Positions 8,581 to 16,685 of a stretch of 22,358 bases of DNA are shown here, in pieces (within the stretch, counting starts at the first letter, position 1; the number at the start of each line of letters is the position of its first letter). The translations under genes and the position numbers were made by a program. The notes below the pieces were generated by a model that was not told where the DNA came from, did not search any database, and worked only from the letters and a program-made list of their open reading frames with translations. Source of the stretch: Pararoseburia sp963661325 (GTDB lineage: Bacteria > Bacillota > Clostridia > Lachnospirales > Lachnospiraceae); assembly GCA_963661325.1 (NCBI GenBank), contig CAVLBP010000029.1, positions 1 through 22,358 of the forward strand. The letters run 5' to 3'.

Positions 8581-10662
8581 ATGGATGTAAGTCAATATCT
8601 CGACATTTTTATCGATGAAACAAATGGTCATATTCAAGCGCTTAATGACAATATTATGATCTTGGAAAAGGAACCGGAAAATAAAGACGTCATCAATGAG
8701 ATTTTCCGTGCGGCACACTCTTTAAAGGGGATGGCCGGAACCATGGGATTTAAGAAAATGCAGCGACTCACCCACGATATGGAAAATGTATTCCAGGAGA
8801 TTCGTAATGACAATATCAAGGTCAACAGTAACCTGATCGATATTTTGTTCAACTGTCTGGATGCGATCGAGGAATATCTTGAGACTGTCAAGGCGACTTC
8901 TGATGAGGGAGATAATGGGAACGAAGCCCTGATCCAGCAGTTAAACGATTATTTGAATGGCGGTGCGGAGGCTGCACCGGCAGAAACGGTGGCAGAGACC
9001 AAGGTGGCTACTGCAAAGGAAGATACTGCGGCAACAGTACTCTCTCATATAGAGGTGGATGATATGACCTATGGCAAGATCAAGGAGGCTGAGGAATCCG
9101 GACTGCATATATATGAGTTTACCGTACATATTCAGAAGGAATGCCTATTAAAGGCTGCAAGAGCATTCTTGGTATTTAAGGCTATAGAGGATTTTGGCGG
9201 GATCCTTGCTTACAATCCGAGTTCACAGGATATTGAGGATGAAAAGTTTGATCTGGATTTCAGTCTGGTAGTTGCGTCCGGACACGAACTGCAGCCGATC
9301 GTAGATGCAATCAAGGCAGTTTCCGAGATTGAGGGTGTAGATGCCAAAGAATCCAGTCATGCAGAATTTATGCAGGACGATGAACTGGAGACCAAGCAGG
9401 AAGAGACAAAGACAGAGAGTAAGCCTGCTGAGACGCAAAAAGTTGCAAAGGCTCCAAAGGCACCGGCAAAGACAACGAAGACAAATAACAACAAGCCGGT
9501 CACAGCAAGAACCGTGCGTGTGGATATTGAAAAGTTAGACGCACTGATGAATCAGGTCAGCGAACTTATCATCGCAAAGAACAGTCTGGTTTCCCTGAGC
9601 GATTCCGAGCAGAACGGCGAAGGCAATAACCAGTCCTTTCGTGATCAGATCGAGTATCTGGAACGTATCACAACTAACTTGCATGAATCGGTTATGAAAG
9701 TGCGAATGGTTCCAATCGAGAGCGTTGTCAACAAGTTCCCGCGTATGATCCGTGACTTGAGCCGCAAACTCAACAAGCCAATGGAACTTTATATGTCTGG
9801 TGAAGAGACCGAGTTGGATCGAACCGTAGTCGATCAGATCGGCGATCCTTTGCAGCATTTGCTCCGCAATTCCGCAGATCATGGTATTGAGTCACTGGAA
9901 GAAAGAAAGAAGGCAGGCAAGCCTGAGATGGGAAGCATCGTCTTAAATGCATTTCAGGAAGGCAACAATGTCATCATCGAAGTAAAGGATGATGGTGCTG
10001 GTATTGATACAGATAAGGTAAAGGAAAAGGCAATCGAAAGAGGTCTTGTGACACCGGAACAGGCAGAAAATCTGACCCAGAAAGAGATCATCGATTTCCT
10101 CTTTATGCCAAGTTTTTCTATGGCAAAGAAGATCACAGATATTTCAGGACGAGGTGTTGGATTGGATGTTGTTAAATCCAATATCGAGGCTTTGGGTGGA
10201 GATGTTACCGTCAAGAGCGTCAAGGGAACCGGTACAACATTTATTGTCCGCCTGCCACTGACACTTGCCATCATTCAGGCTCTCATGGTTGAAGTCAGAG
10301 ATGAGAAGTATGCCATCGCTTTAGGGTCTATCCAGAATATCGAGAATATCCCTGTCAGCGACATCAAGTATGTACAGGCAGAAGAAGTGATCCATTTGAG
10401 AGGTATGGTCATTCCACTCATCCGTTTGGATCAGATGTTAGACTCTGCACCATCCGAGGAAGAACCGGACAACCTGACCGTTGTTATTGTCCGCAAGGGC
10501 GACAATTACGCAGGCCTTGTTGTAGATGACCTCATCGGACAGCAGGAGATCGTTATCAAGTCACTTGGAAAATGTATTGACAACAATAAGATCATCAATG
10601 GCGCTACCATTCTTGGTGATGGCGAAGTCGCACTGATCATTGATGTAAACGCAATCTTTTAA
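8581..10662 (+). CDS. cheA: Chemotaxis histidine kinase CheA
   Basis: A 693-residue CheA, the kinase that senses receptor state through CheW and phosphorylates CheY. Domains in order: P1 HPt with phospho-His46 in AAHSLKGMAG; P2-like response-regulator-binding domain (about 175-262); a Lys/Ala/Thr-rich linker (~275-308); P3 dimerisation (DIEKLDALMNQVSELI); P4 ATPase with N box NSADHG (Asn430), G1 DDGAGID (470-476) and G2 GRGVGLDVV (523 on); P5 CheW-like domain to the end. All catalytic boxes are intact. A P2 domain is consistent with a separate CheY, which is not in this window. Confidence 0.97.
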   Translation: MDVSQYLDIFIDETNGHIQALNDNIMILEKEPENKDVINEIFRAAHSLKGMAGTMGFKKMQRLTHDMENVFQEIRNDNIKVNSNLIDILFNCLDAIEEYLETVKATSDEGDNGNEALIQQLNDYLNGGAEAAPAETVAETKVATAKEDTAATVLSHIEVDDMTYGKIKEAEESGLHIYEFTVHIQKECLLKAARAFLVFKAIEDFGGILAYNPSSQDIEDEKFDLDFSLVVASGHELQPIVDAIKAVSEIEGVDAKESSHAEFMQDDELETKQEETKTESKPAETQKVAKAPKAPAKTTKTNNNKPVTARTVRVDIEKLDALMNQVSELIIAKNSLVSLSDSEQNGEGNNQSFRDQIEYLERITTNLHESVMKVRMVPIESVVNKFPRMIRDLSRKLNKPMELYMSGEETELDRTVVDQIGDPLQHLLRNSADHGIESLEERKKAGKPEMGSIVLNAFQEGNNVIIEVKDDGAGIDTDKVKEKAIERGLVTPEQAENLTQKEIIDFLFMPSFSMAKKITDISGRGVGLDVVKSNIEALGGDVTVKSVKGTGTTFIVRLPLTLAIIQALMVEVRDEKYAIALGSIQNIENIPVSDIKYVQAEEVIHLRGMVIPLIRLDQMLDSAPSEEEPDNLTVVIVRKGDNYAGLVVDDLIGQQEIVIKSLGKCIDNNKIINGATILGDGEVALIIDVNAIF

Positions 10663-10678
10663 TAGGGGGTAGAAGGAT

Positions 10679-11149
10679 ATGAAAGACGAAAACGGATTAG
10701 ATGTTGTAGAAAAAGAAACCGTACAATATATTGTTGTATCCATCGGAAATGAGCAGTATGGTCTGGATATTTCCTATGTAGATAATATCGTGCGCATGTG
10801 CAAGATTACACGTGTACCAAAGGCTCCGGCACATTATATCGGCGTTATCAATCTGCGTGGTGAGATCGTTCCACTTATGAGCCTGCGCTGCAAGATGAAT
10901 CTGGAGGATGATGTCTTTACAGACATTACCCGTATCATCATCTTAAAAACCGAGGAGCAGGGACTGGTCGGTATTGTTGTTGACGAGGTCAAGGAAGTTA
11001 TTGCCCTTGCAGAAGATGAGATCGACCGCAACACACAGAACTCGCAGTCAGACAAGACACAGTACATCAACGGCATTGGAAAGAATGGGGAAGAATTAAT
11101 CTCTATTCTTGAGATTTCATCTATCTTAGATGAAGTAGATGCGTCATAG
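10679..11149 (+). CDS. cheW: Chemotaxis coupling protein CheW
   Basis: A 156-residue single-domain CheW that links chemoreceptors to CheA in the signalling array. It has the family core EQYGLDISYVDNIVRMCKI, PAHYIGVINLRGEIVPLMSLR and GLVGIVVDEVKEV. Length is normal. The ATG lies 16 bases after cheA, preceded by a G-rich ribosome binding site (10665-10669) at 9-base spacing. It sits between cheA and cheC in the usual Firmicute order. Confidence 0.96.
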   Translation: MKDENGLDVVEKETVQYIVVSIGNEQYGLDISYVDNIVRMCKITRVPKAPAHYIGVINLRGEIVPLMSLRCKMNLEDDVFTDITRIIILKTEEQGLVGIVVDEVKEVIALAEDEIDRNTQNSQSDKTQYINGIGKNGEELISILEISSILDEVDAS

Positions 11150-11163
11150 AGCGGGAGGAATAC

Positions 11164-11778
11164 ATGATTAGTTTACAGGAAGTAAATGAAAAATACCGTG
11201 ATGTCTTGGCGGAGATTGGCAATATCGGTGCAGGTAATGCAACGACCGCTGTTGCGGATATGCTTGGACTTCGTATTGATATGAGTGTTCCACAGGTACA
11301 GTTTTTGCCTGTAGAAGAGATAGGAACATCCATAGGCGCAGAGGACGAAGTTATTGTTGGTATTATGCTGGGAGTTGGCAGTGATATTGATGGCAGCATG
11401 ATGTTTTTGATGGATATGGTGTCTGCACATCATATTGTCAATCGACTGATGATGCGCCCGGATGATTACATGGAAGATTTTGACGAAATGGATTTATCTG
11501 CAGTTAAGGAAGTTGGTAATATTATAGCGGGTTCTTATCTTTCTGCTCTGTCCGGCTTGACAGGGCTTACGATAACACCAACAGTGCCTTTTGTTGCGGT
11601 GGATATGGCAGCTGCCATCCTGAGTGTGCCTGCCATCCAGTTTGGTATGTTCGGAGACAACGCTCTTATGATCAAGACAGAGTTTAGTAATGAATTACAG
11701 ATCAACGGCTATTTTATTTTGATGCCGGAAGAAGAATCCTACGAGAAGATTTTATCTTCACTTGGATTGCCATTATAG
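11164..11778 (+). CDS. cheC: CheY-P phosphatase CheC
   Basis: A 204-residue CheC-family protein, which dephosphorylates CheY-P and binds CheD. Both copies of the phosphatase motif (D/S)xxxExxN are present and intact: Asp13/Glu17/Asn20 in DVLAEIGNIGAGNATTA, and Ser112/Glu116/Asn119 in SAVKEVGNIIAGSY. This is the two-site arrangement of true CheC rather than the single-helix CheX type. A GGGAGGA ribosome binding site lies 4 bases before the ATG. cheD follows 9 bases after the stop. Confidence 0.95.
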   Translation: MISLQEVNEKYRDVLAEIGNIGAGNATTAVADMLGLRIDMSVPQVQFLPVEEIGTSIGAEDEVIVGIMLGVGSDIDGSMMFLMDMVSAHHIVNRLMMRPDDYMEDFDEMDLSAVKEVGNIIAGSYLSALSGLTGLTITPTVPFVAVDMAAAILSVPAIQFGMFGDNALMIKTEFSNELQINGYFILMPEEESYEKILSSLGLPL

Positions 11779-11787
11779 GGGGAGTCT

Positions 11788-12276
11788 ATGGGACAAGTTA
11801 TCAAAGTCGGTATGGCAGATCTGAATATCTGCAAATCGCCGGATGTGCTTACGACCATTGGTCTCGGATCGTGCATAGGTATTGCTTTATATGATCCGAC
11901 AACCAAGATCAGTGGTCTGGCACATATTATGTTACCGGACAGCACACAGATCAGAAATAATTCTAACATTGCTAAATTTGCAGATACAGGCATCCAAAAG
12001 TTATATGAGGATATGATCAAATCAGGGGCAAATCGCAACAAGATCGTAGCTAAGATTGCCGGTGGAGCCAAGATGTTTGAATTAAGCAATTCCAGCACTT
12101 CTGGAGCCAATATTGGTGAAAAAAATGCCATTGCTTCCAGAGCAAAATTAAAAGAACTTGGGATACCGCTTCTTGCAGAGGATACAGGATTGAATTTTGG
12201 ACGAACCGTGGAATTATATAGTGAAACCGGAAAATTTCTGATCAAATCTGTCAGTAAACAGGAAAAATACATTTGA
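11788..12276 (+). CDS. cheD: Chemoreceptor glutamine deamidase CheD
   Basis: A 162-residue CheD, which deamidates glutamines on chemoreceptors and is held and regulated by CheC. The catalytic Cys29 lies in GLGSCIGIALYDP and His46 in GLAHIMLP. Further family motifs are KIAGGAKMF and the C-terminal TGLNFGRTVEL. Length is normal. Adjacent cheC supports a CheC-CheD-CheY feedback circuit as in B. subtilis. This is of added interest because the local CheB receiver is degenerate. Confidence 0.95.
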   Translation: MGQVIKVGMADLNICKSPDVLTTIGLGSCIGIALYDPTTKISGLAHIMLPDSTQIRNNSNIAKFADTGIQKLYEDMIKSGANRNKIVAKIAGGAKMFELSNSSTSGANIGEKNAIASRAKLKELGIPLLAEDTGLNFGRTVELYSETGKFLIKSVSKQEKYI

Positions 12277-12286
12277 TGGAGAAGAT

Positions 12287-12556
12287 ATGAAAACAAAACA
12301 AATTCCGATCATCATCACATTGTTGGCAGCTGGAATCACCTGCCTGGTATCGGTTGTTCAGAGGGCATCCTTTGCAGTCTATACCAAAAGACTTCTGCTG
12401 GCTGTCGTTTGCTTTGCTGTGATAGGTACGGTTATCAAGGTGATTCTGGATCGTTCTTTTCGTGTCATGGAAGAAGATACAGAGGAGGGCGAGTCTGAGG
12501 AAACGGTAGAGGATGACAGCGCAGATACGGAAGATAAGACAGACCAGGAAGAGTAA
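12287..12556 (+). CDS. Small two-helix membrane protein in motility operon, unknown function
   Basis: An 89-residue protein I do not recognise by name. It has two hydrophobic segments (about residues 6-25 and 39-56) separated by a short basic loop, then a strongly acidic tail rich in Glu, Asp and Thr from about residue 63 to the end. The acidic tail probably faces the cytoplasm. ATG 12287 follows the cheD stop by 10 bases, with a GGAGA-like site (12277-12281) before it. It sits between cheD and fliA in a place where B. subtilis has no gene. A role in motility is inferred from position only. Confidence 0.75.
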   Translation: MKTKQIPIIITLLAAGITCLVSVVQRASFAVYTKRLLLAVVCFAVIGTVIKVILDRSFRVMEEDTEEGESEETVEDDSADTEDKTDQEE

Positions 12557-12579
12557 TAACGTCGGGGGCACACACATAG

Positions 12580-13350
12580 ATGAAGACGGTTGACAGAGAA
12601 AAGTTGTGGGAATCTTTTCGAAAGAAGCCTACACCAGAGATAAGAGAGCAGATTATAATCGAATATGCGCCGCTTGTAAAAGTCGTTGCCGGACGTCTTA
12701 GTATGTATCTTGGCAATAATGTCGAATTTGACGATCTGGTCAGTTATGGTGTTTTTGGACTGATTGATGCGATTGACAAGTTTGATCTTGGCAAGGATGT
12801 TAAGTTTGAAACCTATGCCAGCCTGCGTATCCGGGGATCAATTCTGGATCAAATCCGAAAGATGGATTGGATTCCCAGAACGGTACGACAAAAGCAAAAA
12901 AAGATCGATGAAGCCATCAAGGCTGTGGAGATGCGTACCGGCAAGACAGCCACGGACGAGGAGATTGCTACAGAACTTGGACTATCGGAAGATGAGCTGG
13001 TGGATTGGCAGTCACAGTTAAAAGTGACCAATGTTGTGTCATTGAATGAGTTTGTCGAGCAAGGCACAGAACCTGCGATGGATACGCACCGAAATTCGCA
13101 TTTCATCCAGCCGGAGGAGATGATCTCCAAGCAGGAATTAAAGCAGATGCTTGCCGAAGCATTGGAGACCTTGACTGAAAAAGAACGCAAAGTTGTTTTG
13201 ATGTATTATTATGAGGATCTTACTTTAAAGGAAATCAGTATGGTGCTTGAGGTATCAGAGTCCAGAATATCCCAATTACATACAAAAGCGATCGCAAAGC
13301 TGCGCAAGCGCATGGGTAATTATCTGGGAATCCTGACAAATATTGAATAG
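12580..13350 (+). CDS. fliA: RNA polymerase sigma factor for flagellar operon, FliA/SigD (sigma-28)
   Basis: A 256-residue sigma-28 family factor, which directs transcription of late flagellar and chemotaxis genes and is normally held by the anti-sigma factor FlgM. Region 2 is visible as FDDLVSYGVFGLIDAIDKFD, then FETYASLRIRGSILDQIRKMDW (FliA/WhiG type). Region 3 follows at about 100-150. Region 4 comes near the end as LTEKERKVVLMYYYEDLTLKEI with the helix-turn-helix VSESRISQLHTKAIAKLRKRM. The ATG is 23 bases after the preceding gene with GGGGG at 12564-12568. Its placement after cheD matches B. subtilis sigD. Confidence 0.95.
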   Translation: MKTVDREKLWESFRKKPTPEIREQIIIEYAPLVKVVAGRLSMYLGNNVEFDDLVSYGVFGLIDAIDKFDLGKDVKFETYASLRIRGSILDQIRKMDWIPRTVRQKQKKIDEAIKAVEMRTGKTATDEEIATELGLSEDELVDWQSQLKVTNVVSLNEFVEQGTEPAMDTHRNSHFIQPEEMISKQELKQMLAEALETLTEKERKVVLMYYYEDLTLKEISMVLEVSESRISQLHTKAIAKLRKRMGNYLGILTNIE

Positions 13351-13359
13351 GGGGCTTTT

Positions 13360-15022
13360 ATGGAGCAGCGGAATGGATATTTTAGAATTATCTGGAAAGA
13401 GCAATTAGCCGTATGCCATCTCTTTGCGCCAAAAGCAGAAGGCGTGCCAGTTTCTTATAAGGAACTGGCTTCTTTTTTGGACGATCATGGGATCAAGGGC
13501 TACAAGGAACGTGAATTGGCAGAGGCGATTGCTATGGAAAATGATTGTGTGGTGGCTGCTGGTAGTGGAGACGGACTGGAGTTCGCGGAATCTATGCAGA
13601 CGCATTGTTCCTTGGATAAGATGAGGATCACAGCGACTTTTTATCCACCGACACAAGGTGGGGCATCCTTGAATGAAGCGGATATTCTTGCCTATCTTAA
13701 GAGGATGGGCGTGCGCTTTGGTATCTGCCAGGAAAATATTGCGGCCTTTCTGGAAAATCCTATCTATTGCACACAGATCGTGGTCGCAGAGGGCAAGCAG
13801 CCGCGACATGGACATGACGCAAAGATAGAATACTTCTTTAATACTAATCCATCCTTAAAGCCAAAGCATAATGAGGATGGTTCGGTTGATTATCACGCCT
13901 TAAATACGATCTGTGCGGTTAAAAAGGGAGACAAACTGGCGACGCTTCATCCGGTAGATGAAGGCGAGGCAGGCATGGATGTCTCTGGTAAGGCACNNNN
14001 NNNNNNNNNNNNNNNNNNNNNNNNNNNNNNNNNNNGGCATGGATGTCTTTGGTAAGGCACTGCCGCCGAGATCGGTCAAAAATAAAGTTTTGGAATATGG
14101 AAGAAATATTTCTATATCCGAAGATGGTCTGCATCTCTTTTCGGATGTGACCGGGCATGTATCTTTGACAGGCGGAAAGGTCTTTGTGTCGGATGTTTAT
14201 GAAGTTCCGGCGGATGTGGACACCTCTACAGGAGACATTGATTATGCCGGAAGTGTGCATATTCATGGAAGTGTGCGAGGCGGTTTCGTTGTGACCTCAC
14301 GTGGAGATATCGTGGTTGACGGCAGTGTGGAAGATGCCATGTTGCAGGCAGGAGGCGACATTATCGTACAGTGCGGTATTCAGGGCATGCAGCGCGGAAT
14401 GTTAGAGGCAAGGGGCAATGTCATTACCAAATACATTGAAAACGCAAAGGTCTTTGCCGGCGGCTATGTGGAGACCGGCTCCATTATCTATAGTGAAGTT
14501 TCTGCCGGTGAAGATGTCATTGTGGCAGAGAAAAAGGGATTTATCAATGGCGGTGTGATCCGTGCCGGTGGAAAGGTCGAAGCCAACAGCATCGGTTCCT
14601 CCATGGGTGCACATACTGTGATCGAGGTCGGTATGCCGCCGGAGAAAAAGGAACGTTTCAACCAGTTACAAAAGGATATCGCAGAAGAAAAAAAGACCTT
14701 GGAAAAATACCGCCCAGTCATGGAAAAGTATGTTGCCTATGTCAAGACAGGACAGCCTTTGGAGGCAAAACATAAAACCTATTTTACGCAGATCCTTGCG
14801 ACCGTCAATGAAACTAAGCGGCAACTGGAGGCAAATCAGACAGAATACGAAGCCTTGCAGCGCGAGATGATGACAGGCACGCATGCAAAAGTGGTGGTCA
14901 AAAGGGATATCTATCCGGGAACGCAGGTTAGTATTTCGGATGCCTCCTGCGTGGTGCAGGATAAGCGATCTTTCTGCTGTCTGGAAAGAAAGAACGGAGA
15001 GATCGTCATCAACAATATGTAA
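13360..15022 (+). CDS. FapA-family protein (DUF342), interrupted by an assembly gap
   Basis: FapA/DUF342 family. The 5' part (13360-13996) gives the alpha/beta N-terminal domain. The 3' part, in another frame as displayed, gives a right-handed beta-helix with repeated Gly-rich turns (SVHIHGSVRGGFVVTSRGDI), a coiled coil (EKKERFNQLQKDIAEEKKTL) and a C-terminal beta segment ending at TAA 15020-15022. A run of 39 N at 13997-14035 splits the gene. The 25 bases on each side are the same except for one base. Merging them removes 64 bases, restores a single frame and gives a 532-residue protein with one copy of the family motif GMDVFGKALP. The gene is therefore probably intact. In Vibrio, FapA has been linked to flagellation and to the glucose PTS; the role here is inferred from the operon. 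Confidence 0.88.
13972..14060 (+). repeat. 25-bp direct repeat flanking the N gap (probable contig-end overlap)
   Basis: Bases 13972-13996 and 14036-14060 are the same 25-base sequence with one C/T difference (GTCTCTGG versus GTCTTTGG). Both encode GMDV(S/F)GKA. The copies touch the N run exactly on each side, which is what two overlapping contig ends placed across a fixed or estimated gap would look like. The T copy gives Phe, as expected in this family motif. Confidence 0.85.
13997..14035. other. Assembly gap (39 N)
   Basis: A run of 39 unknown bases inside fapA. The gap is probably not real sequence but a scaffold join across overlapping ends, because identical flanking sequence abuts both sides and collapsing it restores the reading frame. 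Confidence 0.95.
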
Positions 15023-15038
15023 TAAGGAGTGATGTCTT

Positions 15039-15362
15039 ATGTCGATTCGACCGGTAGATTTTAATGGGATGATCCAGAATACGCATGAGGTTTCTCAGGC
15101 AAAGGCAAATGAGGACAATAAAGCCAATCTGCAACAGCAAAATGTGCAGGTTGCAGTCATGCATGAGGAACAAAATGCCAGTTCTATGGTACAACAGATG
15201 GAAGAATCCCAACAGCATGAGTATAATTACGAAGACGGCGAGGGCGATGGCAGAGGCTATAATGCCAAGGGGCGAAAGAAAGCCAGAAAGAAAAAGAGCC
15301 TGGATGGCGATGGCGTCGTGCGCATCAAGACGGGACAGCCTTCGTTTGATATCAAGATATAA
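15039..15362 (+). CDS. Small hydrophilic protein of the motility operon, unknown function
   Basis: A 107-residue soluble protein without signal peptide or membrane segment; I do not recognise a named family. It is Gln/Asn-rich up to residue 63, then an acidic and Gly-rich patch (EDGEGDGRG), then a very basic stretch (KGRKKARKKKSLDGDG) and a hydrophobic end VRIKTGQPSFDIKI. Much of it is probably disordered, and the basic patch could bind nucleic acid or acidic membrane. AAGGAGT (15024-15030) lies 8 bases before the ATG. It sits between fapA and the SwrB-like gene, 16 and 11 bases away. Function unknown. Confidence 0.75.
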   Translation: MSIRPVDFNGMIQNTHEVSQAKANEDNKANLQQQNVQVAVMHEEQNASSMVQQMEESQQHEYNYEDGEGDGRGYNAKGRKKARKKKSLDGDGVVRIKTGQPSFDIKI

Positions 15363-15373
15363 GGAGCACAGAA

Positions 15374-16087
15374 ATGACAGGGTTACAGATTGCCATGATC
15401 GTGATTGGCATGGTCTGTCTGATCGGTAGTTTTTTTGTTTCGGAGAAATTATCGAAAGCAGATCTGGAAGAAATGAAGAAAATGAGCGAGCAGGAGATCA
15501 AAGTGATCTTGGATGCCAGAATGCAGGATGCTTCGGCACAGATCGATGAAAAGATCCGGGATAAGGTCGAGGACGCCGTGGCGCAGATCGAGCGTGGCGG
15601 AGAAAAAGAGACCAACGAAAAGATCTTGGCCATCAGTGAGTATTCGGACACGGTACTTACCTCCATGAACAAGTCGCATGATGAGATCGTCTTTTTATAT
15701 GATATGTTAAATGACAAGCAGGGGCGGGTGACCGAACTTATGAGGGAACTGACCCTGATGCAGTCTGCGGTCGTACAGATGGAGGAGACATTGGATAACA
15801 AATTGCAGGTGACCGGTGTTTCCATGGAAGCGGAGGCTCAGGCCTTAGAGGAGGAAATGGCATCGCAGGAAGAAAAGCAGACTTCTTTAGAGGATGCTTT
15901 CCGTTCCCAGGTCGTCACAGAGGAAGAAAAAGAACAGACGGCGGAACCAAAGAAGAATGAACAGATCCTTTCTATGTATAAAGAAGGATTGAGCGAGGTT
16001 GAGATCGCCAAGCAGTTGGGCAGAGGTCTGGGCGAGGTCAAACTGGTCTTGGGATTGTTTGGTGAGGAGCAGGCACATGAGGTTTAA
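15374..16087 (+). CDS. SwrB-like membrane/coiled-coil protein (DUF6115-type)
   Basis: A 237-residue protein with an N-terminal membrane segment (residues 4-22), a long charged, probably coiled-coil region (about 28-180), and a C-terminal helix-turn-helix-like segment. That segment reads ILSMYKEGLSEVEIAKQLGR then GLGEVKLVLGLF (about 198-230). This build and the position after sigma-28 and before rpsB-tsf match SwrB of B. subtilis, which promotes flagellar basal-body maturation. That relation is inferred from layout, not from an alignment, and the protein is longer than SwrB. AAGGAG lies 7 bases before the ATG. The 3' end overlaps the next gene by 11 bases. Confidence 0.75.
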   Translation: MTGLQIAMIVIGMVCLIGSFFVSEKLSKADLEEMKKMSEQEIKVILDARMQDASAQIDEKIRDKVEDAVAQIERGGEKETNEKILAISEYSDTVLTSMNKSHDEIVFLYDMLNDKQGRVTELMRELTLMQSAVVQMEETLDNKLQVTGVSMEAEAQALEEEMASQEEKQTSLEDAFRSQVVTEEEKEQTAEPKKNEQILSMYKEGLSEVEIAKQLGRGLGEVKLVLGLFGEEQAHEV

Positions 16088-16562
16088 ATATTATTTACGG
16101 GGAGCCGGGATCGGTGTGATCGTGACAACTCTGATCTTTACGATCGCATTTGCTTTGTATAAGCCGACGCTTTCGGATGATGAGATCATGAAAAAGGCAG
16201 AGGCACTGGGCATGGAAATGCCGGCAGACGATAGCGATAATGCAGACAAAAAAGATGCAAAGGCTGCAAAAGATCAGACGGATAATGCCGATGCGAATGA
16301 TAGCAATGCGGATGATGCGTTGACATCAGAAGATGATGGTCAAAAGAATGTCATAGAATTTACGATCGCATCCGGTGATACATCGGCAACGATCGCGCAG
16401 CATTTGCAGGAGGCAGGGCTTGTTGATAATGCCAAGTCTTTTGATCTCTACCTTTCAGATCAGGATCTGGACAATCAACTTTTGCCGGGAACCTATCAGA
16501 TCCCGGAGGAAGCCACTTTTCTTGAAATCGGAGAATTGCTGACGACCAAGCAGGCACAGTAG
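16077..16562 (+). CDS. Membrane-anchored YceG/MltG-like protein without catalytic domain
   Basis: A 161-residue protein with a short basic N-terminus, one membrane segment (about 7-26), an Asp/Ala/Lys-rich linker (~48-87), and a C-terminal domain IEFTIASGDTSATIAQHLQE then LPGTYQIPEEATFLEIGELL. The latter resembles the LysM-like substrate-binding part of YceG/MltG. Full MltG proteins are about twice as long and have a catalytic domain with a conserved Glu; this one ends before that part. The start is ATG 16077, which overlaps the previous gene by 11 bases, with GAGGAG 7 bases upstream. A longer in-frame extension to 15999 lies wholly inside the previous gene and lacks membrane character. It may bind peptidoglycan near the motor, which is inference. 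Confidence 0.75.
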   Translation: MRFKYYLRGAGIGVIVTTLIFTIAFALYKPTLSDDEIMKKAEALGMEMPADDSDNADKKDAKAAKDQTDNADANDSNADDALTSEDDGQKNVIEFTIASGDTSATIAQHLQEAGLVDNAKSFDLYLSDQDLDNQLLPGTYQIPEEATFLEIGELLTTKQAQ

Positions 16563-16571
16563 AAAAAATCC

Positions 16572-16600
16572 TTGCAATGCTATAGGGGCTGTGATATAAT
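16572..16600 (+). promoter_or_regulatory. Extended -10 vegetative promoter for rpsB-tsf
   Basis: TTGCAA (-35) at 16572-16577, a 17-base spacer, and TATAAT (-10) at 16595-16600 preceded by TG at 16592-16593 (TGATATAAT). This is a near-consensus sigma-A promoter with an extended -10. It lies 10 bases after the stop of the last motility gene. Transcription would start near 16607, giving a leader of about 105 bases. Confidence 0.85.
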
Positions 16601-16623
16601 TGTCAACGGCTCAAAATCAATCA

Positions 16624-16685
16624 CACATAAGGATTGGTAGATCGGTGCCCCAAAATACGGGTCTTTTACCAAGATGAATTATGTG
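16624..16685 (+). promoter_or_regulatory. Candidate structured leader of rpsB (ribosomal-protein autoregulation)
   Basis: Nested complementary segments are visible. CACATAA (16624-16630) pairs with TTATGTG (16679-16685), and inside it TTGGTA (16634-16639) pairs with TACCAA (16667-16672). Between these, CCC (16649-16651) can pair with GGG (16659-16661). The structure ends about 13 bases before the AGGAGG ribosome binding site of rpsB. Ribosomal-protein mRNAs often carry such leaders for feedback by the encoded protein, here S2. No U-run follows, so control would be translational. No alignment could be run. Confidence 0.55.

Noticed and set aside
12551..12579. A separate promoter for fliA
   Set aside because: The 23-base gap has no -35/-10 pair; only a ribosome binding site is seen.
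13360..15022. fapA as a pseudogene or as two separate genes
   Set aside because: The frame change coincides exactly with the N gap and the duplicated flanks. Collapsing them restores a full-length family member, so a real frameshift is unlikely.
15999..16076. N-terminal extension of the YceG-like protein
   Set aside because: The extra 26 residues lie within the coding end of the previous gene. The ATG at 16077 has a good ribosome binding site and is followed directly by a normal membrane anchor.
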